Part shown: positions 33,466 through 43,443 of the stretch, in pieces | How the letters are laid out: every line of letters starts with the position of its first letter | Numbering within the stretch: the stretch's first letter is position 1 | Assembly: GCF_009915765.1 (NCBI RefSeq) | Contig: NZ_JAABLQ010000001.1 | Location: forward strand, 930,001-994,000 | Origin: Pannonibacter sp. XCT-53 | GTDB lineage: Bacteria; Pseudomonadota; Alphaproteobacteria; Rhizobiales; Stappiaceae | DNA length: 64,000 nt | Direction of reading: 5' to 3' | Notes under the pieces: generated by a model | Database searches by the model: none | What the model saw: the letters and a program-made list of their open reading frames with translations, nothing else | Told to the model about the DNA's origin: nothing | Made by a program: the position numbers and the translations under genes

Positions 33466-35382
33466 TCAGGGGCGCACCCGCACATCCAGCAGCGCCAGGC
33501 GTCCGGTCCGGTCGATCTGCGCCAGTGCCTCTGCCAGCGCAGGCGCGAGGTCATCGGCGTGCTCGACCTTGCGGGCAAAGGCACGGCTGGCCCGGGCCAC
33601 GTCCGTGAAGTCCGGAACGGGGGAAAGCTGGGTCAGCGGCATCCGGTTGGAGCGCGCGGCATGGCCTTGCGGATAGAGGCCCAGCACCGACTGGCGCACG
33701 GCGCCCCACTCGGCGTTGTTGACGATCAGCACCAGGATCGGCAGCTCGAGCGCCTCGGCGATCTGGTGACAGGCGACCGGGTTGGAAAAGATGTAGGAGC
33801 CGTCGCCCATGGTGGCGACCACGGTGCGGGCGCGGTTGCCGAGCTTCATGCCGAGCGCGGCCGGGAAGCTCCAGCCGAGGCCGCCGGAATGGGGCTCCTG
33901 ATACCACGCCTTCGGTCCGTCGAGGCTCATGGGGGCCAGCGGACAGCCGAGTTCGGACAGGACGGCCGCGTCCCGGTTCCCAAGCGCCTGCGACAGCGTC
34001 AGGCTGACGAACTCCTTGGTCATCGGATCGGTCCCGCCGGCGGCGGCGCGCGCCAGCACGCTGCGGCGACCTTCGGCGTTCCGGCGGCTCCAGCGCTGAT
34101 GCCGCTCCGCGGCACGGGTGCGGTGGCCGTCCCGGTGCGGTGCCAGATGCGTTTCCAGCGCCAGCAGCCCGGGCTCGACATCACAGGCCAGCGCGAGGTC
34201 GCAGGGGAAGTTGCGGACGGGGAAGCGGCTGTAGAGCGGGTCCTGCCCCAGATGGATCACCCGCGTGCCCGGGTTCAGCCTGTGCACGTCAGGTGACCAG
34301 GGGGCGAGGCTGTCAAGGACGAGAACCACATCCGCTTCCGCCAGCAGCGGTGCAGGATCGGCGCCGGCGGCCATCGGGTGATCGAGCGGCAGGGCGAGAC
34401 GCACGGCCCAGTACTGGCAGACCGGGATGCCCCAGGCGGACGCGAGGCGTTCGAGGGCGGCGTAGCCCCCGGCGCCGCCGGTGCCGCGCTGCGCGAAGAT
34501 CACCGGCTGGCGCGCTTCGGCGATCAGGCGGGCGGCCTCGGCGAAGGACGCGGTGTCGATGCCGGCGACGGGCGCGCGCATCAGCGCCGGCGCGTCCAGA
34601 CCCTCGCGCGGACAGGGCTCGCACAGGATCTCGCGCGGCAGGCTGATGTAGACGGGCCCGCGCGGCGCCGTTTCCGCGATCGCCTTGGCCCGGTCGACGA
34701 TCTCCGTCACCTGTTCGGGGAACCTCAGCTCGTAGTCCCACTTGCAGGCCTCGCGCACCAGCGCTGTCTGGTCATGCATCTCCTGGCCCCAGCCGATCGG
34801 CACGGTGCGCGCGCCGAAGCGGCCCTTTTCCGTGGTGGGGGTCCGGCCGGAGAACAGCAGCACCGGGATGTGCTCGGCGGCGGCGTTGATCGCGCCGATG
34901 GCGCAATTGGCAAGGCCCACATTGGTGTGGGCCATGACGGCCTGCGTGCGGCCTGTGGCCAGATAGTAGCCATGCGCCATCGCCATGGCGGCGGCTTCGT
35001 GCGGGATGACGATGCCCTGCGGCAGGTCCAGGTCCCTGGCCTCCGCTTCGGCCAGCCCCTCGATGATTGGCGGGAAGTCCGTGCCGGAATTGGCAAAGAT
35101 GTAGTCGACCCCGAGCGCCTTCATGCGCACGAGCAGGGCCCCGCCGGCGGTGATCTGCGCCGCCGGACCGGCAGCAGCCTGATCGGTACCGGCCTGATCA
35201 TAGCCGGTTTCATTGGCGCCGGTCTCATCGGCGCTGGCCTGATCGGCTGCAGGCCGCGCGTTATCGGACTGACCCGCCTGTCCCGGGCGTGCTGCGGCCC
35301 GTGCCGCAGAATCCTGACCTTCACTGCCCCGACCTGTGCTGCCCCGACCTGTGTTGCCCTTCCCGTCTCCCGTCAGATCCAT
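33466..35382 (-). CDS. Thiamine-diphosphate-dependent enzyme, benzoylformate decarboxylase/acetolactate synthase-like, with low-complexity N-terminus
   Basis: 638 aa from the ATG at 35382. The ThDP-enzyme body starts near residue 75 (AQITAGGALLVRMKALGVDYIF); the catalytic Glu129 is in VIPHEAAAM and the metal/ThDP motif begins GDGSYIF at 526 with its Asn pair at about 555. The fold is the three-domain form of 2-oxoacid decarboxylases and acetolactate synthase-like enzymes. Unusually, the first 75 residues are Gly/Ala/Gln/Asp-rich with repeated blocks, unlike any ThDP domain. It is controlled from a palindromic divergent promoter shared with the IclR gene. A role in decarboxylating an aromatic 2-oxoacid (then aldehyde dehydrogenase) is inference. 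Confidence 0.83.
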   Translation of the reverse strand: MDLTGDGKGNTGRGSTGRGSEGQDSAARAAARPGQAGQSDNARPAADQASADETGANETGYDQAGTDQAAAGPAAQITAGGALLVRMKALGVDYIFANSGTDFPPIIEGLAEAEARDLDLPQGIVIPHEAAAMAMAHGYYLATGRTQAVMAHTNVGLANCAIGAINAAAEHIPVLLFSGRTPTTEKGRFGARTVPIGWGQEMHDQTALVREACKWDYELRFPEQVTEIVDRAKAIAETAPRGPVYISLPREILCEPCPREGLDAPALMRAPVAGIDTASFAEAARLIAEARQPVIFAQRGTGGAGGYAALERLASAWGIPVCQYWAVRLALPLDHPMAAGADPAPLLAEADVVLVLDSLAPWSPDVHRLNPGTRVIHLGQDPLYSRFPVRNFPCDLALACDVEPGLLALETHLAPHRDGHRTRAAERHQRWSRRNAEGRRSVLARAAAGGTDPMTKEFVSLTLSQALGNRDAAVLSELGCPLAPMSLDGPKAWYQEPHSGGLGWSFPAALGMKLGNRARTVVATMGDGSYIFSNPVACHQIAEALELPILVLIVNNAEWGAVRQSVLGLYPQGHAARSNRMPLTQLSPVPDFTDVARASRAFARKVEHADDLAPALAEALAQIDRTGRLALLDVRVRP

Positions 35383-35406
35383 TGCCGTCCCGCCCGTTCC
35401 TGCCTG

Positions 35407-35438
35407 TTGCCAGCGTCTTATTTCTATATTAGAAATAA
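35407..35438. promoter_or_regulatory. 21-bp perfect palindrome overlapping divergent promoters (IclR operator candidate)
   Basis: Arms TTATTTCTA (35418-35426) and TAGAAATAA (35430-35438) flank a 3-nt centre. On the plus strand TTGCCA (35407-35412), 17 nt, TAGAAA (35430-35435) forms a plausible promoter for the iclR gene whose -10 is inside the right arm. On the minus strand TAATAT inside the palindrome could be the -10 for the ThDP gene. A dimeric regulator bound here would block both directions. Confidence 0.72.
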
Positions 35439-35512
35439 CTATATCTATTATTGAACAGAGTCGCCGGGGCGTCAATCGCGACCCGGTCTGGCTGCGTCAT
35501 GGGGCAGGTCGG

Positions 35513-36352
35513 ATGGCACCTCAGATCAATGGTTCGGTGGTCAAGGCTTTCGAGATCCTCCACCTGTTCTCACCCGAGCGGCCGGTGATCACGGCGGCAG
35601 ATCTGGCCCGCGATCTCGACCTCAACGCCGTGACGGCGCACCGGTTCCTGCGCACGCTCGAGCAGGTGGGAGCGGTCGTGGCCGAAAGCCGGGGGCATTA
35701 TCGTCTGAGCTTCGTCTTTGCGGATCTGGGGGACCGGGTGCGCGATGGCCAGATGATCGCCCGCCTGGCACAGCCGCACCTCAATCAGCTGACCGACACG
35801 CTCGGCGAAGGGGCCATGGCCACGGGCTTCAACGGCGTGAAGGTGGTCTGCATCGCCCGTGCCGTGCCGCGGCGGGCGCTGGCGGTGGAGGTGCGCGTGG
35901 GGTCGGAGCTGGAGGCCTGGTGCACGGCGCATGGCAAGCTGTGGCTCGCCCATCTGCCGCCGGCCGATCTCGACCGCTACTGTGCCGCGATCCAGCGCCA
36001 GCGCTTCACGGCCGCCACGCTCACCGACGAGACGCGGCTGCGCGCGGAGCTCGCAGCAATCCGCGAACGCGGCCATGCCGTCAACCGCGGCGAGCGGGAG
36101 GAGGGGCTTTTTGCCATGGCGGTGCCGGTGCGCAGCCGCACAGGGCGCATGGTCACGGGCTTGTCCCTGTTCGGGCCGTCATCGCGCCTCGGCGGGGCGC
36201 AGGAGATGATCCTGGAGGCGCTGCGGCGTGCCGCGCGCCGTCTCGAGGCCGAGCTCTACGGCGATCCCGTTCCGGCCACTGCAGCGTCGGCCGAGCGCAC
36301 GGCGCTGCGGCGCTCCGCCGCCGCCGGCTCCGCCGAGGACGTCACCGCCTAG
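35513..36352 (+). CDS. IclR-family transcriptional regulator
   Basis: 279 aa. The N-terminal winged HTH (SVVKAFEILHLFSPERPVITAADLARDLDL, with recognition helix NAVTAHRFLRTLEQVG) is followed by the IclR effector domain, including AHGKLWLAHLP and the conserved REEGLFAMAVPV segment. The ATG at 35513 after GGGGCAGGTCGG starts the conserved part; the open frame extends upstream through the promoter and is ignored. It is divergent from the ThDP gene with a perfect palindrome between, so control of that gene and itself is likely. The stop TAG shares CTAG with the convergent neighbour. Confidence 0.92.
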   Translation: MAPQINGSVVKAFEILHLFSPERPVITAADLARDLDLNAVTAHRFLRTLEQVGAVVAESRGHYRLSFVFADLGDRVRDGQMIARLAQPHLNQLTDTLGEGAMATGFNGVKVVCIARAVPRRALAVEVRVGSELEAWCTAHGKLWLAHLPPADLDRYCAAIQRQRFTAATLTDETRLRAELAAIRERGHAVNRGEREEGLFAMAVPVRSRTGRMVTGLSLFGPSSRLGGAQEMILEALRRAARRLEAELYGDPVPATAASAERTALRRSAAAGSAEDVTA

Positions 36353-36681
36353 TCGTCGAACATCCGGTGCAGGCGGTTGCGCTCGAACAGCGGTTCGGAA
36401 CAGCGGAAGCCGACCTGGCACTGGTTGGTGTCCCGGGTCTGCTGATAGGCTGGCACGGCTTCTTCCCAGCTGTCGCAATAGGCCCGGCTCGTCACGAACC
36501 GGTCATAGGTGTTGCGACCGGTGGTGAAGACGACGGCGCCGTTGCGGGCCAGGGTCTGCTGGGCTTGCTGGCAGGTCATCTGGCGCAGGTCCGGTCGCGC
36601 CTCGGCGGCGGTGACAAGCGCTGCGGCAACGAGCAGCGCGGCAGAGGACCGGATCAACAGGGCGGGGGCCAACGCGGACAT
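36349..36681 (-). CDS. Small secreted cysteine-containing protein, function unknown
   Basis: 110 aa. A signal peptide (SALAPALLIRSSAALLVAAALVTAAEA) precedes a mature part of about 83 residues with four cysteines (MTCQQAQ, AYCDSW, NQCQVG, FRCSEP), which could form two disulfides in the periplasm, and it ends LFERNRLHRMF. Small proteins of this look occur in Hyphomicrobiales, but I recognise no assigned function. Its stop codon overlaps that of the IclR gene in the palindrome CTAG (36349-36352). Confidence 0.75.
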   Translation of the reverse strand: MSALAPALLIRSSAALLVAAALVTAAEARPDLRQMTCQQAQQTLARNGAVVFTTGRNTYDRFVTSRAYCDSWEEAVPAYQQTRDTNQCQVGFRCSEPLFERNRLHRMFDD

Positions 36682-36805
36682 GAGGCTTCCTGAGGCTGAG
36701 GGGCTTCCGGACGGAGCCGGACCAGGTGCGGGGGCTGCCTCGTGCAGGCCCGCACGCAACAGCTAACTTAGAACGGCAGGGTGACGCTTTGAAGGGGCGA
36801 GCCGT

Positions 36806-37171
36806 TCAACTTTCCCGTGCCCGTTCGATCTGGACGCTGGCCCGGCCCGAGGCAACGGGCAGCGGTGCGCCCGGCTTGTGCACGCGCACGCGGACCCTGT
36901 CGATGCGCGGATCGGCCGCCAGCACCGCGTCCGCGATGGCGCCGGCAAGCCGCTCGATCAGCTTGAAGCGGGATCCGGTCACCACCGTTTCCACCGTCCT
37001 GGTCAGGGTGCCGTAGCAGACCGTCAGGGCGTAGTCATCCTCGCGGCTGGCGGGGCCGAGGTCCAGCCAGCAGGCGAGATCGACATGGAATCGCTGGCCG
37101 AGGCGGGCCTCCTCCTCATACAGCCCGTGATAGGCGAAGAAGGCGAGGTCCTCGAGGAAGATGACGTCCAT
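36806..37171 (-). CDS. folB: Dihydroneopterin aldolase
   Basis: 121-aa enzyme of folate biosynthesis that cleaves 7,8-dihydroneopterin to 6-hydroxymethyl-dihydropterin and glycolaldehyde. FFAYHGLYEEEARLGQRF holds the substrate-binding Glu, and VRVHKPGAPLP near the C-terminus holds the conserved catalytic Lys. Length matches the family. It is a stand-alone gene here, with no folK or folP next to it. A GC-rich stretch upstream (37195-37245) can fold, but no clear terminator is seen. Confidence 0.93.
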   Translation of the reverse strand: MDVIFLEDLAFFAYHGLYEEEARLGQRFHVDLACWLDLGPASREDDYALTVCYGTLTRTVETVVTGSRFKLIERLAGAIADAVLAADPRIDRVRVRVHKPGAPLPVASGRASVQIERARES

Positions 37172-37312
37172 GCGATCCGGCTCCAGCGAGGGGCAGCGTC
37201 GGCCCCGGCCGGCCCGGGAGGACCGGCCCGCAGCCTCTTAGGCCAGCTGCGGGGGAAAATCCAGTCGCCGGAAGCCGGCCGTGCCCCGTGTCTGTCCCGT
37301 CTGGACCTGGTG

Positions 37313-37780
37313 TCAGGAACTCCTGGCGGGGGCGCAGGGCGAGCCTTTCAGAACCTCCCGCGCGCCGCGGGTGGAAAAACGGGACACGGTCTCGTCGTTG
37401 AAGCGGACGGCGAGGTTGGTCGAGCTGGAAAGCTTCTTCCAGAGCATTTCGGACCGGTCCGAGCACGCCGGGCAGTCGGCCCGGACAAACCCGTTCTCGT
37501 CGGCCGGCACGTCAATGGCCGAGCGGTCGAGCACGATCTGGATCGTCTTGCGGGCCGGCGCGCTCTGGCCCTTGATGTCGATGTCGAGCACGGTGCCGGC
37601 CAGCTTGCGGGCCGGATTGCACCAGATGATGAAATGCGATCCGTCGCGGGTCGAGGTGTAGTATTTTTCAAATCCCTTGACCGTCTCATGTCGCCAGTAG
37701 GACTGATCTGACGCAGAGGCAGTCTGAAGGCTGGCCAGAAGGACCAGAAGGCTTCCGCAGAGTTTGTACACGGGTCCCAT
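37313..37780 (-). CDS. Secreted protein of unknown function
   Basis: 155 aa with a short signal peptide (KLCGSLLVLLASLQTASAS) and a mature domain containing SHFIIWCNPARKLAGTVLDIDIKG and CPACSDRSEMLWKKL. The cysteines and beta-rich pattern suggest a small periplasmic or surface domain, but I do not recognise the family. The promoter side (37781-37850) is AT-rich. The ribosome site is weak, so the start is uncertain. Confidence 0.65.
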   Translation of the reverse strand: MGPVYKLCGSLLVLLASLQTASASDQSYWRHETVKGFEKYYTSTRDGSHFIIWCNPARKLAGTVLDIDIKGQSAPARKTIQIVLDRSAIDVPADENGFVRADCPACSDRSEMLWKKLSSSTNLAVRFNDETVSRFSTRGAREVLKGSPCAPARSS

Positions 37781-37999
37781 CCCCTTTTTCCCAAATCCCG
37801 GCGCATGATCAGCAAAAATACCTAAGAATTGCGAAATGTAACAGGAGTTGATGGGCCGGGGCCGAACCCGTCAGGATGGTGCCGCTGCGGTCTCCGTCCT
37901 TCGCATGTCATCCTTTGGTGATATTGCGCCGCCGTGGGGGCCCGCCTACAACCATTGCACCCAAAACCAGAGAGCCAGTGCAGGCGGGGGCAGCAACGC

Positions 38000-40008
<2,009 letters not shown>

Positions 40009-40012
<4 letters not shown>

Positions 40013-40704
40013 CGCGAGGCGCGAAGGGGATCGACACGGTCCTGTTCGATCTGGACGGGACGCTGACCGATCCCTTTGTCGGCATCACCCGCTCGATCCA
40101 GTATGCCCTTGAGAAGCTCGGCGCGCCGGTCCCGGCGGCCGAGGAGCTGGGCTGGTGCATCGGTCCGCCGCTGTGGGAGAGCTTCGCTGTCCTGCTGGGC
40201 CAGGACGGCGAGACCCTCGACGGCGAGTCCGGCGAGGACAAGGCGCTGCTCGACCGCGCCGTGGCGCTCTACCGTGAGCGCTACACCAGCGTCGGCCTCT
40301 ACGAGAACGAGCTGATCGCCGGCATCGCGCCGCTGGTCGAGGCGCTTACAGGGGCCGGCTTCACCCTTTATGTCGCCACGTCCAAGCCGCATGCCTATGC
40401 CGGCAAGATCGTCGAGCATTTCGGGCTCATGCCGCAGTTCCGCAAGGTCTATGGCTCGGAACTGGATGGCACCCGCTCGGCCAAGGCCGAGCTGATTGCG
40501 CACCTCATCGAGCAGGAAGCGCGGGATGCCGCCCGCTGCGTCATGATCGGGGACCGCAAGCATGATCTCGTTGGCGCCCACGCCAATGACATGCGGGCCA
40601 TCGGCGTCACCTGGGGCTACGGCAGTCTCGAGGAGCTTGCCGCCGAACACCCCGCCTTCATTGCAAGGCTCCCGGACGAGATCCGCGCCTGGCTTTCAGT
40701 ATGA
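40009..40704 (+). CDS. HAD-superfamily phosphatase, phosphoglycolate phosphatase/nucleotidase-like
   Basis: 231-aa HAD hydrolase. Motif I is VLFDLDGTLTD with nucleophile Asp14 and acid/base Asp16, motif II YVATSKP, and motif IV IGDRKHDLVGA. An alpha-helical type-1 cap lies between. The same family includes phosphoglycolate phosphatases and 5'-nucleotidases, and the sequence does not separate them. Translational coupling to pccA (ATGA) suggests a housekeeping or proofreading role, as inference. Confidence 0.88.
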
Positions 40705-40763
40705 CTGAAAAGCCCGCTTGCGCCGGACGCGGGTTGCGGTCTAGTCTGGCCAATATCTGAAAC

Positions 40764-40933
40764 AGGTCCTCGGGGCGGGGTGAAACTCCCCACCGGCGGT
40801 GATGGCCTTGAGGGACTTCCGGGAGGATGGACCCAAGGCCGCAGCCCGCGAGCGCCGTCCGGCTGACGCTGGAAGGGACAGCAGATCCGGTGCAACTCCG
40901 GAGCCGACGGTTACAGTCCGGATGAAAGAGAAC
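40764..40933 (+). promoter_or_regulatory. FMN riboswitch (RFN element)
   Basis: Contains the conserved RFN blocks in order: GGTCCTCGGGGCGGGGTGAA and ACTCCCCACCGGCGGTGATG at the 5' side, GCCCGCGAGCG in the middle, then GCAGATCCGGTGCAACTCCG, GAGCCGACGGTTACAGTCCG and GATGAAAGAGAAC at the 3' end. It binds FMN in the leader of the ribN-like gene 80 nt downstream and so should lower expression when flavin is plentiful. The expression platform between 40934 and 41013 is not clear by eye; sequestration of the start region is the usual mechanism in Gram-negatives. Confidence 0.97.
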
Positions 40934-41013
40934 CTGGCCAGTCCACGCTGCGTGCCGGCCTTGCGGACGGCACCGGCTTGCGCCTGGCTGTGCCCCGGGT
41001 CCAATGCCACAGG

Positions 41014-41922
41014 ATGGCCCGTGCCGTGCAGACGTCGTCTTTCCCTTCAAAGCCGCTGATTGCCGCCGCCTGCATGATCGGCGCCGGGGCGAGCTTTGCC
41101 CTCGTCAATGTCTGCCTGCAGGCGGCAACCATGCAGCTCGGCCTGCCGGCCGCCAGCGCCGCCTTCTGGCAGTATCTTGTGGCGCTGCTGTTCGCGCTGC
41201 CCTGGATCCTCCGGCGGGGCAGGGCGGCGCTTGTGACGCGTCAGCCGAAGCTGCATGCGCTGCGCATTCTTCTGGCGGTCGGCGGCGTGCAGGCCTGGGT
41301 CTTCGGGCTGGCCCATGTGCCGATCTGGCAGGCCATCGCGCTGGTGATGACCTCGCCCTTCTTCGTCATCCTCGGCGCGCGGATCTTCCTGAAGGAACAG
41401 GTCGGACCCTTGCGCTGGCTGGCCACGCTGCTTGGCTTTGCCGGCGGCATGGTGATCCTTGCCCCCTGGAGCGAGCGGTTCGAGCTCGCCGCGCTGCTGC
41501 CGGTGCTGGCTGCTGCGCTCTGGGGCGGGGCCTCGCTGGTGACCAAGCGCCTCACCGGGGTCGAATCCGCCGACACGGTGACGCTCTACCTTCTCCTGCT
41601 GCTGACGCCGGTCAACGGCGCGCTGGCGCTGATCGATGGCGCAGTCGTGCCAACCGGCCTCAGCCTCTATCTGGCGCTCGGCGCGGGCCTCTTCACGGTC
41701 GCGGCCAACTACCTCCTGACGCTCGCCTATGCCCGCGCCGATGCGGCCTTCGTCCAGCCCTTCGACCATCTGAAGCTGCCGCTCAACATCCTCACCGGCT
41801 GGCTCGCCTTCGGCTTCATCCCCGACGGCTACCTCTGGCCCGGCGCCGCCCTCATCCTCGCCGGATCGTTCCTCGTCCTCATGGAAGACCATCTCGCCCG
41901 GCGGCAGATGGCGGTGGGGTGA
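41014..41922 (+). CDS. ribN: Riboflavin transporter RibN (EamA/DMT family)
   Basis: 302-aa inner-membrane protein with about ten hydrophobic helices in two EamA repeats, including GASFALVNVCLQAATMQLG early, FFVILGARIFLKEQVGPLRW in the first repeat and AYARADAAFVQPFDHLKLPL in the second. DMT-family proteins directly behind an FMN riboswitch in alphaproteobacteria are riboflavin importers named RibN; this context is the main reason for the call. The ATG at 41014 follows CACAGG, a weak site, and an upstream TTG is possible. Confidence 0.9.
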   Translation: MARAVQTSSFPSKPLIAAACMIGAGASFALVNVCLQAATMQLGLPAASAAFWQYLVALLFALPWILRRGRAALVTRQPKLHALRILLAVGGVQAWVFGLAHVPIWQAIALVMTSPFFVILGARIFLKEQVGPLRWLATLLGFAGGMVILAPWSERFELAALLPVLAAALWGGASLVTKRLTGVESADTVTLYLLLLLTPVNGALALIDGAVVPTGLSLYLALGAGLFTVAANYLLTLAYARADAAFVQPFDHLKLPLNILTGWLAFGFIPDGYLWPGAALILAGSFLVLMEDHLARRQMAVG

Positions 41923-42048
41923 GGGGAGGGCTGCGTTAGGGGCATTGGTTGCAACCCGTGCGAATGTCCCGGTTGATTGTCACGCGTGCCGCAGGCTGCT
42001 ATCCGCAGTCTTGACAGGATCGCAGGGTGCCAAGGGGACGGGAAGCTG

Positions 42049-42894
42049 ATGACGCCAGCCTCGGCAAGGCATGTTTGCCAGTTCCTTTTGCTGGCCGTGG
42101 TGCTTGCTGGCTGCGGTGAGCCGCAGCAGTCGGAGGATGTTCGGAAGTTTGGGGAGAAATATCGGGCTCTGCTCAGCCGGCCCTTTGTGTTTAACCCTGA
42201 CGAATGCGCCGACCCGAAGGACCGTCGCCTCTATGTTCGCCTGCGTTCAGGCCACGGCTTCGTCCTTGAGAATAGCCGGCGGGCATTCAATGTGGGAGAC
42301 ATTGAGGCCCCGTTGGCGCCTCCTCGGGATCCCGAAGCAGGCGAGGGCTGCCGCGAGAACCCGGCCCACTTGATCCCGATGTTCGGTCCAGGACTTTTGC
42401 CTGACCGTGAGGCCTGGCAAGCCGAGTTGAAGTCCCTCGGCATTTCGGACCCGCATCCTGGGGCCATGCTGATTGGCGACGGAGGCGAGGATACCTTCTG
42501 GAGAGGCAGTCGCAACCGTTTTGAGACGAACTGCACGGCTGACAAGCCCCTGGTTCAGGTGACGCCGGAGCTGAAAGGCTGCGTGATCCCGACGGATTAT
42601 CCTTGGGAGGGCAAGGACGACTGGTCGATCTATCTGACCACGAAGGGCAGCGGCTATCTCACGCCGAAGGGCCAGCCCCTCTACATCAGTTGTGTCAGCC
42701 GGGTCCATCCGCCGCGGCAATGCAAATTTGGCTACGAGCTGGAGCCCGGTCTGGACATCTGGGTCCATAGCGTCCCGGTGACCGAAGTCCCGATTGACAA
42801 GCTGATCGCCCTGGACAAGGCCCTGCGCGCGCGGTTCTCCGCTTACCGGGTGCCTGAGCTTGATGTTGTTGTGCCGCGCGAGCGGAAGGACTGA
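42049..42894 (+). CDS. Lipoprotein of unknown function
   Basis: 281 aa. A lipoprotein signal (CQFLLLAVVLAGC) with lipobox LAGC predicts a membrane-anchored protein facing the periplasm. The mature part has several cysteines and no domain that I recognise (blocks such as RRLYVRLRSGHGFVLENS and YISCVSRVHPPRQCKFGYEL). The start after AAGGGGACGGGAAGCTG is good. Its base composition is visibly lower in G+C and its codon use less biased than its neighbours, so horizontal gain is possible. Confidence 0.75.
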   Translation: MTPASARHVCQFLLLAVVLAGCGEPQQSEDVRKFGEKYRALLSRPFVFNPDECADPKDRRLYVRLRSGHGFVLENSRRAFNVGDIEAPLAPPRDPEAGEGCRENPAHLIPMFGPGLLPDREAWQAELKSLGISDPHPGAMLIGDGGEDTFWRGSRNRFETNCTADKPLVQVTPELKGCVIPTDYPWEGKDDWSIYLTTKGSGYLTPKGQPLYISCVSRVHPPRQCKFGYELEPGLDIWVHSVPVTEVPIDKLIALDKALRARFSAYRVPELDVVVPRERKD

Positions 42895-42900
42895 AGTCTG

Positions 42901-43323
42901 TCAGGCGGGGTGGAGTGTGCCCGGTTCCATGCCTTCGGAGAGGACGAAGCCTTCGTCGAGCCAGCCGGTCACGCCGCCGATCATTTCCTTCACCGGCCGG
43001 CCCAGCCGCGCCAGCGCAAGGGCGGCCTTGGTCGAGCCGTTGCAATGGGGACCGGCGCAGTAGACGACAAACAGGGTCTCCGGCGGATACTCGGCCATCC
43101 GCCGCGCGGTGATCTTGCCGTGCGGCAGATGCAGCGCGCCCGGAACGTGCCCGGCCGCGTAGAGCGCCGGACCGCGCACGTCCAGCAGCACGAAATCGGC
43201 CGTGCCGGTCGAAAGCGCATGATGCGTGTCCCAGCAGTCGGTCTCGAAGCCGAGCTTGGCGGAAAAATGGGCGATGGCGGCGTCGGAGGCGGCGGCTGGC
43301 GTGGCGCTGACAGAGCTGGACAT
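42901..43323 (-). CDS. Rhodanese-like sulfurtransferase-domain protein
   Basis: 140-aa single rhodanese domain. The central DFVLLDVRGPALYAAGHVPGA block and the active-site loop VVYCAGPHCNGSTKAA are present; the probable nucleophile is the Cys of HCNGS. The loop has the shape found in the rhodanese proteins that accompany FtrA-type regulators, not that of thiosulfate sulfurtransferases. The start ATG has AGAGGAGTTCC. It is divergent from ftrA. Confidence 0.88.
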   Translation of the reverse strand: MSSSVSATPAAASDAAIAHFSAKLGFETDCWDTHHALSTGTADFVLLDVRGPALYAAGHVPGALHLPHGKITARRMAEYPPETLFVVYCAGPHCNGSTKAALALARLGRPVKEMIGGVTGWLDEGFVLSEGMEPGTLHPA

Positions 43324-43361
43324 CTGGAACTCCTCTGGATCGGATCGTCGATAGAGGCAAG

Positions 43362-43379
43362 GTGCCGCATGGGCGGCAC
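43362..43379. promoter_or_regulatory. Inverted repeat between the rhodanese and ftrA genes
   Basis: Arms GTGCCGC and GCGGCAC (7 bp) with a 4-nt centre in the 120-bp divergent gap. It could be the FtrA operator. No other strong promoter element is visible there. Confidence 0.45.
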
Positions 43380-43443
43380 TCGGGCCATTGGCCGGAATGC
43401 CAAGATGCGGTAGGATCGTGCCAACCTGTCCGGGAACCTTGCC

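Noticed and set aside
33466..35475. A start for the ThDP enzyme at 35475
   Set aside because: It would translate through the palindromic promoter region; the ATG at 35382 is downstream of it and has a purine-rich site.
40741..41013. A small gene in the sequence between the HAD gene and ribN
   Set aside because: The open frames here are produced by the conserved FMN riboswitch; they have no ribosome site and the RNA explains the conservation.
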